From: Rathayibacter rhapontici
GTDB lineage: Bacteria > Actinomycetota > Actinomycetes > Actinomycetales > Microbacteriaceae
NCBI RefSeq assembly: GCF_001995175.1
Contig: NZ_MUKN01000006.1
Span: 26,920 to 90,919, forward strand
Direction: 5' to 3'
Length of the DNA: 64,000 nucleotides
Shown here: positions 1 to 8,130 of the stretch, piece by piece
How positions within the stretch are numbered: the first letter of the stretch is position 1
How the letters are laid out: the number at the start of each line of letters is the position of its first letter
Notes under the pieces: generated by a model
The model's input: only the letters and a program-made list of their open reading frames with translations
Told to the model about the DNA's origin: nothing
The model's database searches: none
Program-made: the position numbers and the translations under genes

Positions 1-66
1 TGCGGCCCCCGTATGGGTGCATTTTTGGCGCGAAGCGGCCTATGATCGGCGCACGCGCCACCCCGA

Positions 67-279
67 GTGCAGACCCGAAACCTCACTCGTCCCCCGATGG
101 AAGCCCGGCGCGTGAATCCCTGGACCGATCATGCTCATCGAACTCCCGCCCCGACTGACGGGCGCCGTCTCCTTCACCTCAACCACAAGAAGTGCGAGGC
201 GTGCGGCAGCAATCGTGCCCGCCGTCACTCGCCCTTCTGCTCCCAGGAGTGCGCGAGCACCTTCGTGTACTACGACTGA
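67..279 (+). CDS. small zinc-ribbon-like hypothetical protein
   Basis: A 70-residue protein of unknown function. The C-terminal half has CxxC (CEAC) followed by CSQEC, the spacing of a treble-clef or zinc-ribbon knuckle, so it probably binds one zinc ion; the N-terminal 35 residues look disordered. The start is uncertain: GTG at 67 follows a good TATGAT -10 box at 41-46, and an in-frame ATG lies at 97; neither has a clear ribosome site. The gene stands alone upstream of a two-component system, from which it is separated by a strong inverted repeat. I do not recognise a named family. Confidence 0.45.
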   Translation: MQTRNLTRPPMEARRVNPWTDHAHRTPAPTDGRRLLHLNHKKCEACGSNRARRHSPFCSQECASTFVYYD

Positions 280-321
280 GCGGCAGCACTCCTCGCGGAG
301 CCGCCCCGAAGATCCCTCGAA

Positions 322-364
322 CGGCTCTCAGGAACACTCGTTCCTGAGAGCCGCGCCGTAGGGT
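322..364 (+). promoter_or_regulatory. perfect inverted repeat plus leaderless promoter of the response regulator
   Basis: A 14-bp perfect inverted repeat (322-335 and 340-353, arm CGGCTCTCAGGAAC, 4-nt loop ACTC) lies directly upstream of a TAGGGT -10 box at 359-364. The box ends 7 nt before GTG 372, so the message is probably leaderless. The repeat sits where the -35 would be: it may be an operator or the terminator of the preceding small gene. No T-tract follows it. Confidence 0.6.
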
Positions 365-371
365 GAGGCCC

Positions 372-1046
372 GTGAAGATCCTTGTCGTGGAAGACGATCC
401 GGCCATGGGCGAAGCTCTCGTGGGAGGCCTCGGCGACGCCGGTTACGAAGCCGTGCTCACCACCAACGGAGTGGACGCGCTGGTCGCGTTCAGCAACGCC
501 GAGTTCTCGGCGGCGATCGTCGACGTGATGCTGCCCGCGATGTCGGGCTTCGAGATCTGCCGCCGCATCCGCGAGCTCGGCCGGTCGACCCCGATCATGC
601 TGCTCACCGCGCGCGACGCGATCGAGGACCGGGTGTTCGGCCTCGACGCTGGAGCGGACGACTACCTCACGAAGCCGTTCGCGTTCACCGAGCTCAACGC
701 GCGTCTGCGCGCCCTGCTCCGACGCAGCCCGTCGCTGATGTCCACGTCGATCGAGGTGGGGCGCATCACGGTGGACGGCTCCAGCATCCGCCGCACCGCC
801 GACGCGAGCCGCATCCATGTCAGCCCCAAGGAGCTCGAGCTCCTGAAGCTGCTGATCACCCCGGTCGGATCCGTCGTCACGAGGCAGCGGATCCTCTCGG
901 AGATCTGGGGCGGCGGCGAGATCGTCGACAACAACATCGTCGACCAGTACGTCAGCTACCTCCGCAAGAAGCTCCCCACCGAGGACACCGGAGTGACCAT
1001 CGTGACGGTGCGCGGCAAGGGCTACTTCCTCCGCCCGGTCGACTAG
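372..1046 (+). CDS. OmpR/PhoB-family response regulator
   Basis: Cytoplasmic DNA-binding half of a two-component system, 224 residues. The N-terminal receiver domain (about 1-115) has the acidic pair ED(D), phosphoacceptor Asp51 in the context VDVMLP, a Thr in LLTARD and Lys in TKPF. The C-terminal winged-helix domain (about 125-224) carries the typical SPKELELLKLL and ending VRGKGYFLRP. GTG 372 is preferred over GTG 363 because it lies 7 nt after a TAGGGT box and gives the standard N-terminus VKILVVEDD. The histidine kinase begins 2 nt after the stop, so the pair is co-transcribed. It resembles MprA/TcrA-type regulators; the signal it answers is not evident. Confidence 0.9.
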   Translation: MKILVVEDDPAMGEALVGGLGDAGYEAVLTTNGVDALVAFSNAEFSAAIVDVMLPAMSGFEICRRIRELGRSTPIMLLTARDAIEDRVFGLDAGADDYLTKPFAFTELNARLRALLRRSPSLMSTSIEVGRITVDGSSIRRTADASRIHVSPKELELLKLLITPVGSVVTRQRILSEIWGGGEIVDNNIVDQYVSYLRKKLPTEDTGVTIVTVRGKGYFLRPVD

Positions 1047-1048
1047 CC

Positions 1049-2467
1049 GTGGCAGCCCCGGCGCAGCCCGAGAGCCGACGGCCCACCGCCCTCTCCATCC
1101 GCGCGCGGATCACAATCGGGAGCGTCGCGGTCGCGACGGTCCTGTTCGCGCTCGCGGCACTGCTCTTCTACCAGGTCGTCTCCGGGATCGTGGAGCGCAG
1201 CGAGCGGACGATCCTGACCTCCATCGAGGACGAGATCCGACGCGACATCTCGGCCGGCAACGTCCCGCGCACCGCGGAGACCTCGACCGGCCAGCTCTAC
1301 CTCGCGCTCGCTCCCGACGGCTCCGTCGCAGCGACGACCATGCCGACGAACCTCACCGATGCGGTTCTCGAGGACCTGCGCGCGACCGGAGCGGACACGA
1401 CCGCTCGGTACGAGGAGCTCTCGACCGGGAGCACCGGCTACGTCGTCCGTGTGGCCGCGGTCGACGACGACGGAGCGACGTGGTCGGTCGTGACCGCGCG
1501 CGACCAGGCCGCCTCGCAGCTGGTCCTCGACGACTTCGCCCACGTGCTGGTCTACGCGGCGATCTTCCTCGTGGTCACGTTCGGGCTGGCGTCGTGGATC
1601 CTGACGGGCACCGCGCTCGCACCGGTGCGCCGCATGCGGGCCAGGGCGGACCAGATCGCGGCCGACCCCGGGCAGGGCGACCAGCTGCCGGTGGTGGGCA
1701 CCCGCGACGAGATCGACGAGCTCGCCGAGACGCTCAACGCGTTCCTCCTGAAGCAGAGCGCCTCTCTCGCGCGGGAGAAGCAGATGGTGTCGGACGCGAG
1801 CCACGAGCTGCGCACTCCCCTGGCCGCGCTCTCGGCGCAGCTCGAGATCGCGCACCACCGGGTCGACGACGCCGCCGCCGTCGACCGCGTGATCCTGGAC
1901 GCGCGCAAGAGCGTCGACCGCCTCGTGCGCCTCGCCTCCGCACTGCTCGACATCTCTCGGATCGAGAGCAGATCGGCGCGACCCACGTCGCCGTTCGCGG
2001 AGCTCGTCGACGAGCTCGTCTCGGCCGTCGACCGCACCCGGCTCCTCGCAGCGGAGTCCGGCGTCGAGATCGACTACGAGATCGACGAGCGCGAACCCGC
2101 CCGCCTCTACGGTGTCGCGGCGCAGGACTTCGGCCGGGTGATCGACAACCTCGTGCGCAACGCGATCCAGGCCCTGGAGCGCGGAGGGATGGTCGTCGCC
2201 TCCGTCGCGCAGAAGGACGGACGCCTGCTGCTCTCGGTCGCCGACGACGGGCCCGGCATGCCCGAGGAGTTCATCCCGGTCGCCTTCGACCGGTTCTCGC
2301 GCCCGGACGACTCGCGGACTCTGGCGTCGGGCGGGAGCGGGCTCGGGCTCGCCCTCGTGCACACGACCGTGCTGTCGGCCGGAGGGACCGTCGGGATCGC
2401 GAACCGGCAGCCGCACGGACTCGTCGTCGAGATCGTGCTGCCGCCGGTGGGGTCGGCCGCGGCGTAG
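1049..2467 (+). CDS. membrane sensor histidine kinase (HAMP)
   Basis: A 472-residue inner-membrane sensor kinase partnering the regulator just upstream. TM1 is about residues 21-43, an extracytoplasmic sensor loop about 44-164, TM2 about 165-187, then HAMP, dimerisation/phosphoacceptor domain with His252 in DASHELRTPL, N-box NLVRNAIQA, G1 DDGPGMP and G2 GSGLGLAL. All catalytic boxes are intact. The start is GTG 2 nt after the regulator stop. The loop has no recognisable ligand domain. A tandem cluster of palindromic repeats follows the stop. Confidence 0.9.
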   Translation: MAAPAQPESRRPTALSIRARITIGSVAVATVLFALAALLFYQVVSGIVERSERTILTSIEDEIRRDISAGNVPRTAETSTGQLYLALAPDGSVAATTMPTNLTDAVLEDLRATGADTTARYEELSTGSTGYVVRVAAVDDDGATWSVVTARDQAASQLVLDDFAHVLVYAAIFLVVTFGLASWILTGTALAPVRRMRARADQIAADPGQGDQLPVVGTRDEIDELAETLNAFLLKQSASLAREKQMVSDASHELRTPLAALSAQLEIAHHRVDDAAAVDRVILDARKSVDRLVRLASALLDISRIESRSARPTSPFAELVDELVSAVDRTRLLAAESGVEIDYEIDEREPARLYGVAAQDFGRVIDNLVRNAIQALERGGMVVASVAQKDGRLLLSVADDGPGMPEEFIPVAFDRFSRPDDSRTLASGGSGLGLALVHTTVLSAGGTVGIANRQPHGLVVEIVLPPVGSAAA

Positions 2468-2511
2468 GCGAGGCGATCCGGCCCGACGAGGTATCAAGAG
2501 CGGGTGGGGCG

Positions 2512-2634
2512 GGTCTCGATACGCCCCTGCGGGGCTACTCGACCAGCAGCACGCTCCAGACCGCCACTGCGCGGGGCTACTCGACCAGCAGCACACCTAG
2601 ACCGCCACTGCGTGGGCTGCTCGACCAGCAGCAT
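2512..2634 (+). repeat. tandem partial copies of the GGTCTCGATACG/CTACTCGACCAG palindromic repeat
   Basis: One full unit (2512-2552) is followed by two shorter units. The shared CTACTCGACCAGCAGCAC core begins at 2535, 2577 and (as CTGCTCG...) 2617, giving periods of 42 and 40 bp. Two more single copies occur at 11500 and 19569. The region lies between the 3' ends of the kinase and the convergent stress-protein gene. Confidence 0.8.
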
Positions 2635-2717
2635 GCCGCAAACCGCGGAGTCGCGCTTCATTCCCGGCGGTTGCACGACGAATGCCCCCGGCCGGAGCCG
2701 GGAGCGTTCGGGGTGGA

Positions 2718-3293
2718 TCAGCGCTGGTCGTCCTCGGGGCGCACAGGGACCGGGTCGCCGACGTTCGCGGGCGGCGGGGCCCAGCTCGTCTGCGGAGCCT
2801 CCTCGGTCGCCGACTGCCCGTCGAGGAGGTTCCTCCCCCGGTTCACGACCTCGGGATCGGCCAGGACGGAGTAGCTCGTCGCGATGACCTGCATCGTCGA
2901 GGTGAAGTCGCGTCGACGGCGGTTCACCGCGTACGAGGCGAGTCCGAACAGCATGCCGAAGCCGGCGCCGAGCAGCACGGCCGCGAACAAGAACGAGATC
3001 TGCGTGGTCGGCGAGAAGATGATGAGCAGGAGGCCCAGGAAGATTCCGAACCAGGCGCCCGAGGCGGCGCCCGCCAGTGCGACCCGGCCCCAGGTGAGCT
3101 TGCCGGTGACGCGCTCCACGCTCTTGAGCTCGTTCCCGATGATGGCGAGCTGCTTGACCGGGAAGTCGGCGCGGGCGAGGACGTCGACGGCGGCCTGCGC
3201 CTCCTGGTAGGTGTCGAAGGTCGCGAGGATCTCGCCGCGCGGGATGGTCGGGAAGACCGCCTTGCGGCCGTTGAACGGCGTCTGCTGAGTCAC
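2718..3293 (-). CDS. YflT-like general stress protein with two membrane segments
   Basis: A 191-residue protein of the actinobacterial family related to Bacillus YflT/GsiB-type 17M stress proteins (PF11181). An N-terminal domain (about 18-72) has the signature ATFDTYQEAQAAVDVL...FPVKQLAIIGNELKSVERVTG, followed by LTWGRVALAGAASGAWFG and two hydrophobic helices (about 78-103 and 107-130), and a Pro-rich cytoplasmic tail. GTG 3293 is preferred because longer reading extends into the divergent gene and adds low-complexity sequence. Its molecular role is not known. It is convergent with the kinase and divergent from the MgtE_N/CBS gene. Confidence 0.75.
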   Translation of the reverse strand: MTQQTPFNGRKAVFPTIPRGEILATFDTYQEAQAAVDVLARADFPVKQLAIIGNELKSVERVTGKLTWGRVALAGAASGAWFGIFLGLLLIIFSPTTQISFLFAAVLLGAGFGMLFGLASYAVNRRRRDFTSTMQVIATSYSVLADPEVVNRGRNLLDGQSATEEAPQTSWAPPPANVGDPVPVRPEDDQR

Positions 3294-3395
3294 GCGCTCA
3301 GAATCGCACGGCGGACTTGGAGGACTCTGGAAGCGGACGGGGAGCGGGCCGAAGGGCAGCAGGGAACGCTCGGCTCCCGTCCGGGCGGGCGGCAC

Positions 3396-3401
3396 TAGGT
3401 T
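3396..3401 (+). promoter_or_regulatory. leaderless -10 box (TAGGTT)
   Basis: TAGGTT ends 7 nt before GTG 3409, the spacing seen repeatedly in this window for leaderless messages. Confidence 0.6.
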
Positions 3402-3408
3402 TGTAGCC

Positions 3409-4755
3409 GTGAGTTCCGCCAGAGTCTTCGTCGCGCGCTTGGTCGGATGCACCGTCTTCGACCCTGCCGGCGATCGCGTCGGCAAGGTCCGCGACGTGCT
3501 CCTGGTCTACCGTCAGAACGATCCGCCCCGCGTCGTCGGGCTCGTCGTCGAGATCCCCGGACGCCGCCGCGTGTTCGTCTCGATCGGCCGGGTGACGAGC
3601 ATCGGCAGCGGTCAGATCATCACCACGGGCCTCATCAACGTGCGCCGCTTCGAGCAGCGCGGCGGCGAGGTGCGCGTGATCGCCGAGCTGCTGGGACGTC
3701 GGATGACCTTCGTCGACGGCTCCGGTGACGCCGTCGTCGAGGACGTCGCGATCGAGGAGGTCGGCCCCGGCGAGTGGCAGCTCGCCCAGCTGTTCGTGCG
3801 CCGCCCGAAGACCTCCCCCTCCCCCTTCGCCAAGGGGGCCACCACCTTCGCCGGCTGGCGCGAGGTGCGCGAGACGGGTTCCGGAGAGGCTCAGTCGGCC
3901 GAGCAGTACGTCGCGAGCCTCGCCGAGCTCAAGCCCGCCGACCTCGCCAGCACGCTCCTCGACCTGCCGACCCAGCGCATGCTCGAGGTCGCGGGCGAGC
4001 TCTCGGACGACCGCCTCGCGGACGTCCTCGAGGAGATGCCTGAGAGCGAGCAGGTCGAGATCCTGGGCCAGCTCGACGACGACCGGGCCGCCGACGTGCT
4101 CGACCAGATGCAGCCGGACGACGCGGCGGACCTCATCGCCCAGCTCTCGGACGAGCGCGGCGAGGCGCTGCTGGGGCTCATGGAGCCCGAGGAGGCGGAC
4201 GACGTCCGCATGCTGCTGACCTACGCGCCCGAGTCGGCCGGTGGTCTGATGACGACCGAGCCGATCATCGTGTCGGCCGAGGCGACCGTCGCGGAAGGGC
4301 TGGCCCTGATCCGCCGGCACGAGCTGGCCCCGGCGCTCGGTGCGGCCGTGTGCGTCACGCTGCCGCCGTACGAGCCTCCGACCGGTCGCTTCCTCGGCAT
4401 GGTCCACTTCCAGCGGATGCTCCGCTACCCGCCGCACGAGCGCCTCGGCACCCTGCTGGACCAGAGCTTCGATCCGATCACGCCCGACACCTCGGCGGCC
4501 GAGGTCGCCCGCATCCTCGCGAGCTACAACCTCGTGTCGGTGCCGGTGGTCGACGAGACGCACCGGCTCGTCGGCGTCGTCACCATCGACGACGTGCTCG
4601 ACTACCTCCTCCCGGATGACTGGCGCAGTCACGACGGCGACGACGAACCGCGCACGCCGGTGAGCACGACCACCCGGGGCATCCCGCTGGTGCCGCCGCC
4701 CGCGAAGGCGGCGAGCGGCGGACGACGACGAGGACGGAGGGGTGCGCGTGGCTAA
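3409..4755 (+). CDS. PRC-barrel / MgtE N-domain / CBS-pair protein, no channel domain
   Basis: A 448-residue soluble protein. It starts with a PRC-barrel-like part (about 1-100, VGKVRDVLLV), then a MgtE_N superhelical domain (about 160-270) with the repeated ...LPEMPESEQVEILGQLDDDRAADVLDQM pattern, then two CBS motifs (about 275-400, ending LVGVVTIDDVLDYLLPDDW). The MgtE magnesium-channel membrane domain is absent, so it is not itself a transporter; by family it is probably a Mg2+ or nucleotide sensing scaffold. Its stop overlaps the DUF1003 gene start by 14 nt, and that gene in turn overlaps mrp, a conserved actinobacterial trio suggesting joint function. Confidence 0.85.
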   Translation: MSSARVFVARLVGCTVFDPAGDRVGKVRDVLLVYRQNDPPRVVGLVVEIPGRRRVFVSIGRVTSIGSGQIITTGLINVRRFEQRGGEVRVIAELLGRRMTFVDGSGDAVVEDVAIEEVGPGEWQLAQLFVRRPKTSPSPFAKGATTFAGWREVRETGSGEAQSAEQYVASLAELKPADLASTLLDLPTQRMLEVAGELSDDRLADVLEEMPESEQVEILGQLDDDRAADVLDQMQPDDAADLIAQLSDERGEALLGLMEPEEADDVRMLLTYAPESAGGLMTTEPIIVSAEATVAEGLALIRRHELAPALGAAVCVTLPPYEPPTGRFLGMVHFQRMLRYPPHERLGTLLDQSFDPITPDTSAAEVARILASYNLVSVPVVDETHRLVGVVTIDDVLDYLLPDDWRSHDGDDEPRTPVSTTTRGIPLVPPPAKAASGGRRRGRRGARG

Positions 4756-5383
4756 GGACGCGAAGCAGGATCGGCGGCTCGACGCCCCGAAGGGACTGCG
4801 CACGCGAGTGCTGCCGTTGCGCAACCGCCGGAGCAGCGACCGCTTCGGGCGTCTGACCGAGTCGTTCGCGCGGGGCATGGGAACGCCGTGGTTCCTGTTC
4901 GGGATGACGATCTTCTGCGTCTTCTGGCTCGTCTTCAACACCTACGGCCCCGAGGACGCGCGCTTCGACTCGCAGGCGCTCGGCTTCACCGTGCTGACGC
5001 TCATCCTGTCGCTGCAGGCCTCGTACGCGGCGCCCCTCCTGCTGCTGGCCCAGAACCGCCAGGACGACCGCGACCGCGTGCAGATCGAGCAGGACCGCCA
5101 GCGCGCCGAGCGCAACCTGGCCGACACCGAGTACCTCGCCCGCGAGGTCGTCGCCCTGCGACTGGCGATCCGCGACATGGCGAGCAAGGACTTCATCCGC
5201 TCGGAGCTTCGGAGCCTGGTCGAGGAGCTCGAGAAGGACAGGGCCGAGCGGGACGGGGGCACCGAGCCTCTCGACGCAGTGACGCGGAGCGATGCGGCTC
5301 GGGCGGACCGGACCCGTGCGGACACGTTCCGGTTCGAGGAGAGCGGAGCGGAGTCGCCCGGGACCGAGCGCGGCGATGCCTGA
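4742..5383 (+). CDS. DUF1003 membrane protein
   Basis: A 213-residue protein with the DUF1003 core: two membrane helices (about 43-63, WFLFGMTIFCVFWLVFNTY, and about 80-105, VLTLILSLQASYAAPLLLLAQ) followed by the diagnostic NRQDDRDRVQIEQDRQ helix. An N-terminal basic region and a C-terminal charged tail flank the core. The start is GTG 4742 or GTG 4748, both inside the end of the upstream gene, so translation is coupled; the stop overlaps mrp by 8 nt. Function is unknown; the constant pairing with a MgtE_N/CBS protein suggests an ion-related membrane role (inference). Confidence 0.85.
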   Translation: MRVAKDAKQDRRLDAPKGLRTRVLPLRNRRSSDRFGRLTESFARGMGTPWFLFGMTIFCVFWLVFNTYGPEDARFDSQALGFTVLTLILSLQASYAAPLLLLAQNRQDDRDRVQIEQDRQRAERNLADTEYLAREVVALRLAIRDMASKDFIRSELRSLVEELEKDRAERDGGTEPLDAVTRSDAARADRTRADTFRFEESGAESPGTERGDA

Positions 5384-6521
5384 GGCGTCAGCCCTCGAGG
5401 CCGCTGTCCTCGCCTCTCTCGCCCGGGTGATCGATCCCGAGATCCGCAAGCCCATCACCGAGCTCGACATGGTCGAGTCGGTGGCCGCCGCCGAGGACGG
5501 CACCGTCGACGTCGCGATCCGCCTCACGATCGTCGGCTGCCCCGCCGCCTCCGCCATCGAGCGCGATGTGACCGAGGCCGTCTCGGGCACGCCGGGGGTC
5601 AGCGCCGCCCGCGTCTCGGTCGGTGTCATGACTCCGGCTCAGCGCACCGCACTGACCGAACGGCTGCGCGGCGCCAAGCGCGCCATGCCGTTCGGCCCGG
5701 ACTCGCTCACCCGCGTGTACGCGGTGACGAGCGGGAAGGGCGGGGTCGGCAAGTCGACCGTCACCGCGAACCTCGCGGTCGCCCTGGCCCAGCAGGGGCT
5801 CTCGGTCGGCCTGGTGGACGCCGATGTGCACGGCTTCTCGATCCCGGGCCTGCTCGGGCTCATGCACGAGGGACACGTCGCCGGGCCCACGCGGGTGGGC
5901 GAGCTGATGCTCCCCCCTGTCGCGCACGGCGTGAAGGTCATCTCGATCGGCATGTTCCTCGAGGGCGACACCCGCGGAGCCGCGGTGTCGTGGCGCGGTC
6001 CGATGCTGCACCGCACCATCTCGCAGTTCCTCACGGACGTCTACTTCGGCGATCTCGACGTGCTCCTGCTCGATCTCCCGCCCGGAACGGGCGACGTGGC
6101 CATCTCGATCGGGCAGCTGCTTCCGCACGCCGAGGTCCTGATCGTGACGACACCGCAGCCCGCTGCGGCGGACGTGGCCGAGCGCAGCGGCGCGCTGGCG
6201 CGCCAGTCGGGTCAGCGGATCATCGGCGTGGTCGAGAACATGGCGGGTCTGCCCCAGCCCGACGGGACCGTGCTCGACCTCTTCGGCAGCGGAGGCGGCG
6301 ACGAGGTCGCACGACGCCTCAGCACGTCCGGGGACGAGGTGCGCGTCCTCGCCTCCCTGCCCATCAGCGTCGCGCTGCGCTCCGGAGGCGACGAGGGCGT
6401 CCCGGTCGTCGTCGGGTCGCCCGACGATCCAGCGGCGTGGGCCATCACCGAGCTCGCACGGACCCTGGCGGCACGACCGCGCGGCCTGACCGGTCGGCGA
6501 CTCCCGATGAGCGTGGGCTGA
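5376..6521 (+). CDS. mrp: Mrp/NBP35-family Fe-S carrier ATPase
   Basis: A 381-residue cytoplasmic P-loop ATPase. The N-terminal MIP18/DUF59 domain (about 1-90, VIDPEIRKPITELDMVESV) is followed by the ParA/MinD-like domain with a deviant Walker A, SGKGGVGKST (about 118-127), DADVHG, and LPPGTGD. The family holds and transfers [4Fe-4S] clusters to apoproteins. ATG 5376 is used: it gives the standard N-terminus, whereas an upstream GTG at 5292 would extend deep into DUF1003. The C-terminal CxxC found in some homologues is not present. Confidence 0.9.
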   Translation: MPEASALEAAVLASLARVIDPEIRKPITELDMVESVAAAEDGTVDVAIRLTIVGCPAASAIERDVTEAVSGTPGVSAARVSVGVMTPAQRTALTERLRGAKRAMPFGPDSLTRVYAVTSGKGGVGKSTVTANLAVALAQQGLSVGLVDADVHGFSIPGLLGLMHEGHVAGPTRVGELMLPPVAHGVKVISIGMFLEGDTRGAAVSWRGPMLHRTISQFLTDVYFGDLDVLLLDLPPGTGDVAISIGQLLPHAEVLIVTTPQPAAADVAERSGALARQSGQRIIGVVENMAGLPQPDGTVLDLFGSGGGDEVARRLSTSGDEVRVLASLPISVALRSGGDEGVPVVVGSPDDPAAWAITELARTLAARPRGLTGRRLPMSVG

Positions 6522-6616
6522 CCCCTCCGGGAGACGCCTCCGCGCGCCGGCTGCGGCTGCACGCGGGAGCACCGACGCGAGTGCCGCCGAGGGCACCCGT
6601 CACGGCACCGTCGGCG

Positions 6617-7036
6617 TCAGGTCGCTTCGGAGTCGATCGGCGGAGGAGCGACGGCCGAGAGACGGCCCTCGCCGGCCGAGCGCTTCATCGTCGTGTAATA
6701 GCTGTCCTGCGTCGAGGGGGAACGGCCGCCCACCGTGACGGGTGCTCCGACGGCGGTCGGCGGCTTGACGGTGGGGACCGGGTCGTCCTCGAGGAGGGCG
6801 TCTCGGATGATCCGACGCGGGTCGTACTGGCGCGGATCGAGTTTCCGCCAGTCGACCTCGTTGAACTCCTCGCCCATCTCGTCCTTGACCCGTTCGCGCG
6901 CCTGAGTGGCGAATCCGCGCACCTTGCGCACGAGCTGACCCAGCTGCGCGGCGTAGTGCGGGAGACGATCGGGGCCCAGCACGAAGACGGCGATCACTCC
7001 GATGATGAGGAGCTTGTCGAACGTCAAACCGAACAC
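6617..7036 (-). CDS. tatB: twin-arginine translocase subunit TatB-like
   Basis: A 139-residue single-span protein. One N-terminal membrane helix (FDKLLIIGVIAVFVLGPDRLP, with the conserved GPDRLP hinge) is followed by an amphipathic helix and a long charged tail with DWRKLDPRQYDPRRIIRDAL. Length and tail point to TatB rather than TatA. GTG 7036 is chosen since TACTCT lies 6 nt upstream (leaderless) and the helix then begins at residue 6. It serves the Tat pathway; EfeB encoded at 18.2 kb carries a Tat signal and is a likely client. Confidence 0.85.
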   Translation of the reverse strand: MFGLTFDKLLIIGVIAVFVLGPDRLPHYAAQLGQLVRKVRGFATQARERVKDEMGEEFNEVDWRKLDPRQYDPRRIIRDALLEDDPVPTVKPPTAVGAPVTVGGRSPSTQDSYYTTMKRSAGEGRLSAVAPPPIDSEAT

Positions 7037-7042
7037 GAGACA

Positions 7043-7048
7043 AGAGTA
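7043..7048 (-). promoter_or_regulatory. leaderless -10 box of tatB (TACTCT)
   Basis: TACTCT on the minus strand ends 6 nt before GTG 7036. It lies back to back with TAGCCT at 7087-7092, the likely -10 of the divergent O-methyltransferase. Confidence 0.6.
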
Positions 7049-7143
7049 ACCCGCCGCGCCTGCGGCACCGACCCCGCGCGCCACCGTAGCCTTGCCTCGC
7101 GCGGACGCGATCCGTCCACCGCATCGACAAGAGGAGCCCGATC

Positions 7144-7776
7144 GTGTCCGACAAGGATGCCAACTGGAAGTACGCCGAGGACGCGATCGTCGAGCCCGAG
7201 GCCATCGCCTCCGCCCGCCGCCTCTCGGTCGAGCTGGGCATCGACGCGGTCGCGCCGTCCATCGGGGCGCAGGCGTCGCTGATCGCGGCCGCCGCGCGCG
7301 CCTCGCAGATCATCGAGATCGGCACCGGCACCGGTGTGAGCGGTCTGTGGCTGCTGGACGGCGCCCCCGAGGCCATGCTGACGACGATCGACTCGGAGGC
7401 GGTGCACCAGCAGCACGCCCGCGCGCAGTTCCACGAGGCGGGCGTCTCGCCGAACCGCCTCCGCCTGATCCCGGGCCGGGCCCTCGAGGTGCTGCCGCGG
7501 ATGAACGAGAACTCCTACGACATCGTCTTCGTCGACGGCGACCCCCTGCAGGTGATCGAGAACGTCGAGCACGCGCTGCGGCTCGTCCGACCGGGCGGCA
7601 CCGTCCTCATCCCGCACGCCCTCTGGCGCGGCCGGGTGTCGAACCCCGCTCAGCGCGACGAGATCGCGTCCGCGTTCCGCACTCTCGTCGCCGAGATCAG
7701 CGCGTCCCCGGCGGTGGTGAGCGTCCTCTCCCCCATCGGGGACGGACTGCTGCAGGCGAACAAGCGCCGGGCCTGA
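7144..7776 (+). CDS. class I SAM-dependent O-methyltransferase (Methyltransf_3)
   Basis: A 210-residue cytoplasmic methyltransferase. The glycine-rich SAM loop EIGTGTGVSGLWLL (about 57-70), acidic residue in TTIDSE and DIVFVDGDPL motif place it in the caffeoyl-CoA/catechol O-methyltransferase-like family 3. GTG 7144 follows AAGAGGAG. The methyl acceptor cannot be predicted. It ends at a bidirectional hairpin shared with the DUF3117 gene. Confidence 0.85.
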   Translation: MSDKDANWKYAEDAIVEPEAIASARRLSVELGIDAVAPSIGAQASLIAAAARASQIIEIGTGTGVSGLWLLDGAPEAMLTTIDSEAVHQQHARAQFHEAGVSPNRLRLIPGRALEVLPRMNENSYDIVFVDGDPLQVIENVEHALRLVRPGGTVLIPHALWRGRVSNPAQRDEIASAFRTLVAEISASPAVVSVLSPIGDGLLQANKRRA

Positions 7777-7810
7777 CCGCCCGGATCCCTCTCCGGCTCC
7801 CGGAACAGAG

Positions 7811-7843
7811 GAACGCCCGCCGCACGGAGTGCGACGGGCGTTC
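7811..7843. terminator. bidirectional hairpin between O-methyltransferase and DUF3117 genes
   Basis: The stem GAACGCCCG-c-CGCAC pairs with GTGCG-a-CGGGCGTTC around a GGA loop. It lies between two convergent genes and can serve both. Confidence 0.75.
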
Positions 7844-7866
7844 TCGACGGTGCCGGTGGATCCCCG

Positions 7867-8040
7867 TCAGGCGGGGGTCACCACCGATGCGAGAGCATCG
7901 TGCAGCTCTTTCGCCTCTGCATCGTTGACCGAGACGACGAGGCGTCCGCCTCCTTCGAGCGGAACGCGCACGACGATGAGTCGGCCCTCCTTAACAGCCT
8001 CCATCGGTCCGTCTCCGGTCCTGGGCTTCATGGCCGCCAT
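7867..8040 (-). CDS. DUF3117 small conserved protein
   Basis: A 57-residue protein of the DUF3117 family, nearly invariant in actinobacteria. Reading from ATG 8040 gives MAAMKPRTGDGPMEAVKEGR, then LIVVRVPLEGGGRLVVSVND and AEAKELHDALASV. A GATAAT -10 box (8070-8075) and GAAAGGGGA ribosome site precede it. The mycobacterial homologue Rv1211 was reported as calmodulin-like, but no EF-hand is visible here. Function is unknown; conservation implies a core role. Confidence 0.85.
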   Translation of the reverse strand: MAAMKPRTGDGPMEAVKEGRLIVVRVPLEGGGRLVVSVNDAEAKELHDALASVVTPA

Positions 8041-8130
8041 AGAGTTCCCCTTTCGTGACGTATCCCCCTATTATCGTGCATCCGCGGTCCCGGAGAAATC
8101 GCGCTCTCCGGAGTGCCCGCCGGGAGTCGA

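Noticed and set aside
2512..2634. CRISPR-like array suggested by three spaced repeats
   Set aside because: Only three degenerate units, spacers nearly identical, no cas genes; it is a palindromic repeat cluster.
2107..2874. Plus- and minus-strand frames overlapping the kinase end and repeats (Arg-rich)
   Set aside because: Codon-bias shadows with no start signals or conserved domains.
3294..3485. 64-residue N-terminal extension of the YflT-like protein
   Set aside because: It overlaps the divergent gene and is Arg/Pro-rich; GTG 3293 gives the family N-terminus.
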